Part shown: positions 57,436 to 64,000 of the stretch, in pieces
Layout of the letters: the number at the start of each line of letters is the position of its first letter
Position numbering within the stretch: the first letter of the stretch is position 1
Origin: Neoarius graeffei
Taxonomy: Eukaryota > Chordata > Actinopteri > Siluriformes > Ariidae
Direction: 5' to 3'
Assembly: GCF_027579695.1 (NCBI RefSeq)
Contig: NC_083575.1
Location: 38,636,154 to 38,700,153, forward strand
DNA: 64,000 bases
Made by a program: the position numbers and the translations under genes
Notes under the pieces: generated by a model
What the model was told of the DNA's origin: nothing
Databases searched by the model: none
The model's input: the letters and a program-made list of their open reading frames with translations, nothing else

Positions 57436-58495
57436 ACAGTAGTATGAGATCTTAATTGTGCAGCTTACTAGCAGACCATGGAGAATAATACTGGTTGCAG
57501 CCCGGATAGTCAAATGTCTGATCTGATACGCAGTTCTTCAAAAAAAAAAAAAAAAAAGGAGCATATGTTCTGTACTTTATAACAATAAAATGACCTGTTT
57601 CCTTCAAAAAAGTTGAACTTTCTTTTTATAAAATTACCCATTTTCTGTGACTTTAGTCGTAAAACTTCACCACTAGATAGAGCTATTTTAATTACAGCTT
57701 TTAATTTTAATTTTAATTCCATATTAGTTGCAGTATGTAAGATGTCTCAGCTGCTCAGCTTTCTCAGTGCACAATCAAATGCAGTCAAAAAATGCATCAG
57801 CTTGTCACCAAAAAAGGTGGTGAGTCTCTGTCTCTGACACAAGCACTGATGAAAGTGAAACAAGTTTCTTACAGACTGCAACAAAAGTGGACTTTTTATA
57901 ATGAGTGAATAAAGCTCAAAGCCTGCACAGTCTGCTCTGTACAGAAACAATTATTCTAAATTAAATTAAATCAAATCAATCTCAAATGAGAGTTTACAAA
58001 TGAAAAAGTTGAAATTTAGCCTGTCTGATTTTAAAGGGAACCAGGGTTCTTTGATCTGCATGGGCTTCAATGAAAAAAATATTTAGAATAGAGAATATAT
58101 GACCAGTATAGTGAATTCACACGGTCAGATCACTATATTGTGGTGGACTCAGTCAGAACTTGGCAATATAACCTATGACTCAGATCACTGCGTGCACACA
58201 CACACAAAATTACACTATACTGTCTTTCTATTCTTGTGTGGACCTTCTATTGACCTTATTAGTAATGCAGACAATTAATGCCATGCCTACTACCGTAAAT
58301 ATAACCCTCACCATAACCTTTTGGCTCTTCTAGTTTTTGTTTAGTTTTAGGGAGTTTTCCTCTTGAGGACCAGACAACTGTCAGTACAAGGCCAAAACTG
58401 TCAGACGACATTTTACCCTCTTGCCAACTCCCCACACCACAAAAACAAACATTTGTCCTTTTAGCACCAGATTTGCCATACTTAGGCAGACTCTA
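57436..58495. other. Intergenic, nothing recognised
   Basis: No supported feature. Confidence 0.4.
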
Positions 58496-58499
58496 TATT

Positions 58500-59390
58500 T
58501 CATAACCAGTCATCTTTTTCCACCTTTAATGTGATATAGAAGCCAACAAATTGGAAGTGAAAAAAAACCCCCAGAAAGTTTTACAGAAAAAAAAAAAAGC
58601 AACAGCCAAACAACGAAGCCCTTTCTCTAAATAAATAAATACAAATACAAGCCTGTTTAAATCAGTCCAAACCATGTGGCAAGACGTGTTAAGGGCTGAT
58701 AAGATCAAGATAGAACTTATGGGGCATGATTCAAAAAGATATATGTTTGGTGCAAACACAAGACAGGTTTATCACCCAAAGAATGACGGTGAAGCATGGT
58801 GGTGGCAGCATCATGCTATGGGCTGCTTCTCTTCAGCTTCATCTCAAAATATCAATCTTTTTTTAGTACAAACTCTGCAGGCCTCTTTCAGACAGCTGAC
58901 GATGAAGAAAAGTTTTACCTTCCAGCACAATAATGACCCAAAGCCCAAATCCAAGTCAACAAAAATGGCTTCAGAAGAGGAAAATCAACATTTTTGAATG
59001 GTCCAGTGAAAACCCACATCTAAAATCCTGTTTAAAAAAAAAATTGTGGAATGACTGAAAGAGGGCTTTGCACGTACGATTCCCTCACAATTTGATACAT
59101 CTGGAGCATTTTTTTACATGCAAGAAAGGAATAAAATTGCAAAATCAGCAGCATAAGCTAAATTATAGTCTCATACCCAACAAGATTGAGTCAGTTACAA
59201 GCAAAATGCTTCACCTCCCCAAAAAAATAAACCCCCATTTCTATTTGTTTTTTAATTTCCTAAATTTTGTTGGCTGCTATAATCACATTAAAAGTGAAAG
59301 AAATCTGACATGGGCTTAATTAAATTTTTACATTACAAAATTCCTGCTATTTTAACAGGGGTGTGTAGACTTCTTTTTATATCCACTGTA
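58500..59390 (+). mobile_element. Degraded Tc1-like transposon
   Basis: The plus frame at 58674-58997 holds transposase remnants (QDVLRADKIKIELMGHDSKR, FTFQHNNDPKPKSKST). The right end reads AACAGGGGTGTGTAGACTTC to TATATCCACTG before TA. The left end is unclear. Confidence 0.65.
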
Positions 59391-59657
59391 TATTTAACAG
59401 TTATTCCACAAAATTGAGTCGGATTTGCGCCAAGCCTTTTATATATATGATATATAAGCCATATTTAACTGTTTCTATCCACATTCACTGGAGTTTGAGA
59501 AACAGAGCATTTTTATTTTTATTAAATTTGATAAATAAAAACTTTATACACAACGTCTGACAAAATCATTTCCGTTTAGAATGTAAACAAACTGGCGAAA
59601 TGACAGGAGCAATTTGTGAAAATGCAATAATAATAATAATAATAATACTTGAAAAAT

Positions 59658-60029
59658 GGCGGCACGGTGGTGTAGTGGTTAGCGCTGTCGCCTCACAGCA
59701 AGAAGGTCCGGGTTCGAGCCCCGGGGCCGGCGAGGGCCTTTCTGTGTGGAGTTTGCATGTTCTCCCCATGTCCGCGTGGGTTTCCTCCGGGTGCTCCGGT
59801 TTCCCCCACAGTCCAAAGACATGCAGGTTAGGTTAACTGGTGACTCTAAATTGACCGTAGGTGTGAATGTGAGTGTGAATGGTTGTCTGTGTCTATGTGT
59901 CAGCCCTGTGATGACCTGGCGACTTGTCCAGGGTGTACCCCGCCTTTCGCCCGTAGTCAGCTGGGATAGGCTCCAGCTTGCCTGCGACCCTGTAGAAGGA
60001 TAAAGCGGCTAGAGATAATGAGATGAGAT
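59658..60029 (+). mobile_element. tRNA-derived SINE (Mermaid-like)
   Basis: Perfect target duplication ACTTGAAAAAT at 59647-59657 and 60030-60040. Two-base-deleted subfamily. Confidence 0.92.
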
Positions 60030-60061
60030 ACTTGAAAAATAAAAAAAAGATATGCTCTTAC

Positions 60062-60173
60062 CATCAAATACTTTCATTCCATATTTTGTTGCTTTTTTTG
60101 TATTTTTGGGAGTTTCGTTTTTGAGTAGAGTTTTTATCTTGTCCTCGGTTGGTTCAGTAACATGTGCCGCCAT
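60062..60173 (-). CDS. Possible first exon of a Crypton-like (DUF3504) gene or element
   Basis: Seen: ATG at 60171-60173, 37 codons plus one base, then a consensus donor GTAAGA. The peptide reads MAAHVTEPTEDKIKTLLKNE and continues PKNTKKATKYGMKVFD. The NTKKATK..VF pattern resembles the N-terminal helical domain of Crypton-type tyrosine recombinase proteins (KIAA1958/ZMYM-like, DUF3504) in fish. No catalytic exon is found downstream within the window, where a SINE and Tc1 debris follow. It could be a transposon relic, a retained host exon or chance. The function is inferred from one short motif only. Confidence 0.4.
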
Positions 60174-60239
60174 TTCATTTTCTTCTTTTTTTGGCGATTG
60201 GCAAACCAACTTAAAGGTGCATTACTGCCACTGACTGGG

Positions 60240-62030
60240 CTGGAGTGTGGAACAGGAGCTAATGGGGGGGATGGGGGATATATATTCTTTTATTTAGCCA
60301 TTTCTGTTTCTTTTAAATACTTGATAACAAAGCGATATATCTGACTTGATGCGCGCCACCATTTTGTTTTTCTCTACTCATGGTATATGAGCTGATAGCC
60401 TAGTAGTAAAGCAACCAATCAGAGCATGTGATCGCTCATATCCAGGAGAGAATAATACCCTTTTCACTTTGTTGACTCCCATTAACAAATGTAACATCAA
60501 TCCAAAACTTAACCTTCTGTTTAACATCAAAACGTATTTTGACACATAATAAGAAGTACCCCACAGTAAAACGTCAAATATGGCAAGTCGTTCAATAAAA
60601 TAGCCACATAAAAATTAAAATGAATAATTTCTCACTGATAGTCATGTTTTATTCTTGACATCACAATTTTGGGGTATAATGGTATAAGCTAATATTTGTC
60701 TATTGTATACGTAAGTTGTTTTCTTGGTTGTTCATTATGATGTAAACTACCCTGTTCTGAAAATAAAAATTGTAACTCGTTTCAAAGGATGTGCAACAGA
60801 GTATGATGAATATTTTACCTGAAGGTATATAACAAGACTTTATTACATTTTGAGAACCAAAATATCAACTCACTCTTCAAGCTTATGAATCTCGAAATGA
60901 ATCCTTGTAGCTGAACTATTTGAAGTCCCCCCCGTTTCTATTTCATAAATGTTATGTCCTCATTCACAGACATATGTGATGGGTGGTTACCATAAATAGT
61001 TTTTAAGGTTGAATTATTTCAATTAAAATGTACATGTTTTCGTTGTAGCTCTAAAATTCTGCGTTCGACTGTCTCGTAGTCGGCCCACCGGTTTTCAAAG
61101 TGGTTATAAAATGCTTTGCATATGAGCATAATAAGGCCTTCTGTTTGATGTACTAAATGACTTGCAAAAAGAAAATCAGACATGTGACAGATGACTGGAG
61201 CTAAACCTCTATTTTCTTTCCTGCGTTTTCTCCCACTTTGGTCATTTTACAATCCCCACCCAGCAGCTAACCGCAGCCTATCACATGACTTCATCACTTC
61301 ATCCTAGACACATGAAGCCAGTCATCCTTTTGAACTGTTACTCATGCTATGTCAGGGACAGATGAAAACTGGGAAGGAAGTAACATCATCCCTCCATCCC
61401 ATCCCAGAGAGCAGGGCCAGTTTTGCTTGTTTCGACTCCCGACCACAGATGGCTAAGGCATTTTTGGAATTTTAACTTGTGATCTCCTGACGATGAGATG
61501 AATGTTTTTCTGTCATGCCACTCAGGATCACCAAAACCTCTTTTCTTAGCAGGAGTGTCCTGCTTCACATGGCATGAATGAATAACTTGTAATGAATCCA
61601 TAGCCTTAGGAGTTTAGTAGATGAAATGAAGGAGAGTGCCAGCTTCAGAGTCATGGCTGTGACTAGGAAAGCTGTTGTAAAGCAGGATGCAAGAGCCAAT
61701 ATCTATGACACAGTTTATTAAAAAAAATGAATAAGAATGGAGTTATAAAGTGATAGAGAAACATCTTAATTCTACTCAATTGCTTGTATTTTGGAAAAAT
61801 CTGACCCTGGAATTGAAAACGTGTATGAAGCTAAGTAAAATGAAGAGGGCATGCTGTTGGTCCTGATGTCCAGACTTTTTTTTTTAGGATGATCACCTTA
61901 TGAACTGATAGTAGATGGTTTAAAAAAAAAAAAGTTCTGACATAAGGAGCTACATTTAACTGTTTTTGGATACCATTTTATTCAAAGCTACTTCCAACAG
62001 CGAAAGAACAAAATCCAATCATGTATTAGC
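60240..62030. other. Intergenic, nothing recognised
   Basis: No feature with clear support. The longest open frame (61601-61386, minus) has no recognisable motif. Confidence 0.4.
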
Positions 62031-62035
62031 AAACC

Positions 62036-62525
62036 AGCAGCACGGTGGTGTAGTGGTTAGCACAGTCACCTCACAGCAAGAAGGTCCTGGGTTCGAGCCC
62101 AGTGGCTGATGGGTGCCTTTTTTTTTTTTAAAGATTTTTTGGGGGCTTTTTTCACCTTTATTGGATAGGACAGTGTAGAGACAGGACAGGACAGGAAATG
62201 AGCGGGAGAGAGAGACAGGGAGGGATCGGGAAATGACCGCGGGTCAGAATCAAACCCAGGTCCCTGGATTTATGGTATGGCGCCTTAGCCACCTGAGCCA
62301 CGACACCTCCCGATGGGTGCCTTTCTGTGTGGAGTTTGCATGTTCTCCGGGTGCTCCGGTTTCCCCCACAGTCCAAAGACATGCAGGTTAGGTTAACTGG
62401 TGGCTCTAAATTGACCGTAGGTGTGAATGTGAGTGTGAATGGTTGTCTGTGTCTATGTGTCAGCCCTGTGATGATCTGGCGACTTGTCCAGGGTGTACCC
62501 CGCCTTTCACCCATAGTCAGCTAGG
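62036..62525 (+). mobile_element. tRNA-derived SINE (Mermaid-like), 3' truncated, split by another SINE
   Basis: Head at 62036-62120, interrupted, then the body from 62325 to GTCAGCTAGGATT at about 62525, where the usual tail is missing. Confidence 0.85.
62121..62311 (-). mobile_element. Second tRNA-derived SINE family, inserted in a SINE
   Basis: Target duplication GATGGGTGCCTTT at 62108-62120 and 62312-62324. Same family as 53566-53738, with a poly-T end on the plus strand. Confidence 0.85.
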
Positions 62526-62831
62526 ATTAACCAGGAAATTTTTAAATTACAGGGTTATGAAATGTCATTATAATACATTCAAACAAGATGTTCTTGACGA
62601 AAAAAAATTAAGTGGACTTTAGCATAAAAAACATGTTAAAAGTTGTAACATCAGTTTGTTGGGCCATTTCTCCGGGTGCGGCCATACTGGATTAGCCAGA
62701 TATATGGATGTATTATATTAGGACACGAAAACAAGGGTGACGTTGCGTGATACAGGATTCCACACATTTTCTTCTTTCCGTCCTGGATCCGCCACTGTGT
62801 GCAGCCAAAGCTATTATCACCGTCCATTTAT

Positions 62832-62999
62832 CTCATCTCATCTCATTATCTCTAGCTGCTTTATCCTGTTCTACAGGGTCGCAGGCAAGCTGGAGCCTAT
62901 CCCAGCTGACTACGGGCGAAAGGCGGGGTACACCCTGGACAAGTCGCCAGGTCATCACAGGGCTGCACATAGACACAGACAACCATTCACACTCACATT
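62832..62999 (-). mobile_element. tRNA-derived SINE (Mermaid-like), 5' truncated
   Basis: Only the 3' half, with target duplication CCGTCCATTTAT at 62820-62831 and 63000-63011. A precise 5' truncation with duplicated target shows it arrived this way by target-primed reverse transcription. Confidence 0.9.
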
Positions 63000-63064
63000 C
63001 CGTCCATTTATTTCAAGCATTATTTTGTCTGTGTATTACATTTAAATTAGTATGATTCTAGTGG

Positions 63065-63441
63065 GGGCGGCACGGTGGTGTAGTGGTTAGTGCTGTCGCC
63101 TCACAGCAAAAAGGTCCGGGTTCGAGCCCCGTGGCCGGCGAGGGCCTTTCTGTGCGGAGTTTGCATGTTCTCCCCGTGTCTGCGTGGGTTTCCTCCGGGT
63201 GCTCTGGTTTCCCCCACAGTCCAAAGACATGCAGGTTAGGTTAACTGGTGACTCTAAATTGAGCGTAGGTGTGAATGTGAGTGTGAATGGTTGTCTGTGT
63301 CTATGTGTCAGCCCTGTGATGACCTGGCGACTTGTCCAGGGTGTACCCCGCCTTTCGCCCGTAGTCAGCTGGGATAGGTTCCAGCTTGCCTGCGACCCTG
63401 TAGAACAGGATAAAGCGGCTACAGATAATGAGATGAGATGA
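63065..63441 (+). mobile_element. tRNA-derived SINE (Mermaid-like)
   Basis: Target duplication ATGATTCTAGTGG at 63052-63064 and 63442-63454. Longer subfamily. Confidence 0.92.
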
Positions 63442-63487
63442 ATGATTCTAGTGGTTTGTGAAGGAGTAGTGTCTTCATCTATATCTT

Positions 63488-63710
63488 CTCAAAGATGGGT
63501 AAATGCACCACCTACAAGTGTGAAAACCATGATTCGGGACCCAAGAAAACATCAGGATTGTCACGGCATGGCTATCCTTTGAAGGAACCAAGACGTTTGG
63601 CCAAGTAGCTTCATCAAGTAAAGTGAGAAAACTTTACTTCTGGAAGAAGCAGCAAATTGTGCAGGGAGCAGTTTAGAGAAGATTGTTTTGTTGAGGATTT
63701 GGATGAAAAT
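63488..63710 (+). pseudogene. THAP domain fragment of a transposase
   Basis: Starts MGKCTTYKCENHDSGPKKTS and runs to a stop; past frame changes come a HQVK-type stretch and LCREQF, where the family has CxxHF. The His ligand is lost. Transposon relic. Confidence 0.45.
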
Positions 63711-63724
63711 CACACACATACACA

Positions 63725-63727
<3 letters not shown>

Positions 63728-63763
<36 letters not shown>
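63728..63763. repeat. (TA)n microsatellite
   Basis: Pure TA run after a short CA run. Confidence 0.9.
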
Positions 63764-63769
<6 letters not shown>

Positions 63770-64000
63770 CATATAAACTAGCCAGTACTTTATTTTGATT
63801 CCTTTTCTAACCCTGCATTGCCATAATTTTTGTCGAGAAATGCAAACAAATTGACCAAGAAGTCACGCTAGACCATATTATACTATAGTCAAGTATAGCA
63901 TGCACTTGTACACCTCCGCTGTGCTCACGGAAAAAGACATCACACACGATGGAGTTAAGGCGGCCTCCCTGACAAAAAATAGTCCCATCTATTTTCATCA

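Noticed and set aside
55143..57455. Long frames of alternating Ile-Tyr and His-Thr
   Set aside because: These are translations of (TA)n and (CA)n microsatellites.
61386..61601. 71-codon minus-strand frame in the right-hand intergenic region
   Set aside because: No motif, no splice signals of note and no conserved neighbour; length is within chance expectation.
63807..63998. 63-codon frame at the right edge
   Set aside because: No recognisable domain; may be part of the nearby THAP element but cannot be supported.
1..64000. Endogenous retrovirus or other viral insertion
   Set aside because: No gag, protease, integrase or envelope motifs and no paired long terminal repeats were seen; the reverse-transcriptase fragments are of the LINE type.

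Overview
This window is teleost fish nuclear DNA. It has spliced vertebrate genes with GT-AG introns, about eighteen copies of one tRNA-derived SINE (Mermaid/DANA type, also known from catfish and zebrafish), many Tc1-like transposons, hAT, TTAA-specific and THAP-bearing transposon fossils, LINE fragments and long microsatellites. I see no bacterial operons, phage or CRISPR. The SINE type and Tc1 load would suit an otophysan such as a catfish, but the species is an inference.

Three conserved protein genes are supported. TTC7A runs on the minus strand: coding exon 1 is at 25551-25680, exon 2 at 8101-8264 and exon 3 at 7457-7625, and the gene continues beyond the left edge. MCFD2 runs on the plus strand and is complete: noncoding exon 1 ends at 37723 and coding exons lie between 38221 and 40469, giving 147 residues. 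PROP1 runs on the minus strand and is complete: three exons between 46879 and 42552 give 223 residues. TTC7A and MCFD2 are head to head, as in human. MCFD2 and PROP1 converge, with likely MCFD2 polyadenylation less than 200 bp from the PROP1 stop codon. The genes act in unrelated processes: a PI4-kinase complex at the plasma membrane, ER-to-Golgi cargo transport, and pituitary development.

Layout. 1-7400 is TTC7A intron filled by nested repeats: a hAT-like element inside an older interspersed repeat, then an old Tc1 element carrying a LINE fragment, a younger Tc1 and two SINEs. 7457-8264 holds TTC7A exons 3 and 2. The 17 kb intron 1 (8265-25550) holds a hAT element, a 1.2 kb foldback with TTAA target site, a Tc1 with a 5-bp-TSD insert, a Buster-like hAT carrying a THAP element, a 1.6 kb Tc1, and a SINE split by a second TTAA element. 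25551-25860 is the GC-rich TTC7A first exon and promoter. 26190-32095 is a minisatellite with a 431-bp higher-order repeat, interrupted by a 3.4 kb LINE. 32308-34816 is a Tc1 carrying three SINEs. 35447-36194 is a short DNA transposon. MCFD2 occupies about 37400-42365 and PROP1 42552-46879. From 46880 to the end I recognise no conserved host gene: there are LINE scraps, Tc1 elements, (TA)n/(CA)n arrays, SINEs, a possible Crypton-like exon (60062-60173) and a THAP fragment (63488-63710).

No clearly new biological system is visible. The most useful leads are the minisatellite between the divergent promoters, a microsatellite serving as the splice-acceptor tract of TTC7A exon 2, the large TTAA palindrome, repeated SINE insertion into one target, the set of THAP and Crypton relics, and the MCFD2-PROP1 convergence. 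All calls were made by eye. Transposon ends are good to a few bases where a target-site duplication is stated and to tens of bases elsewhere.
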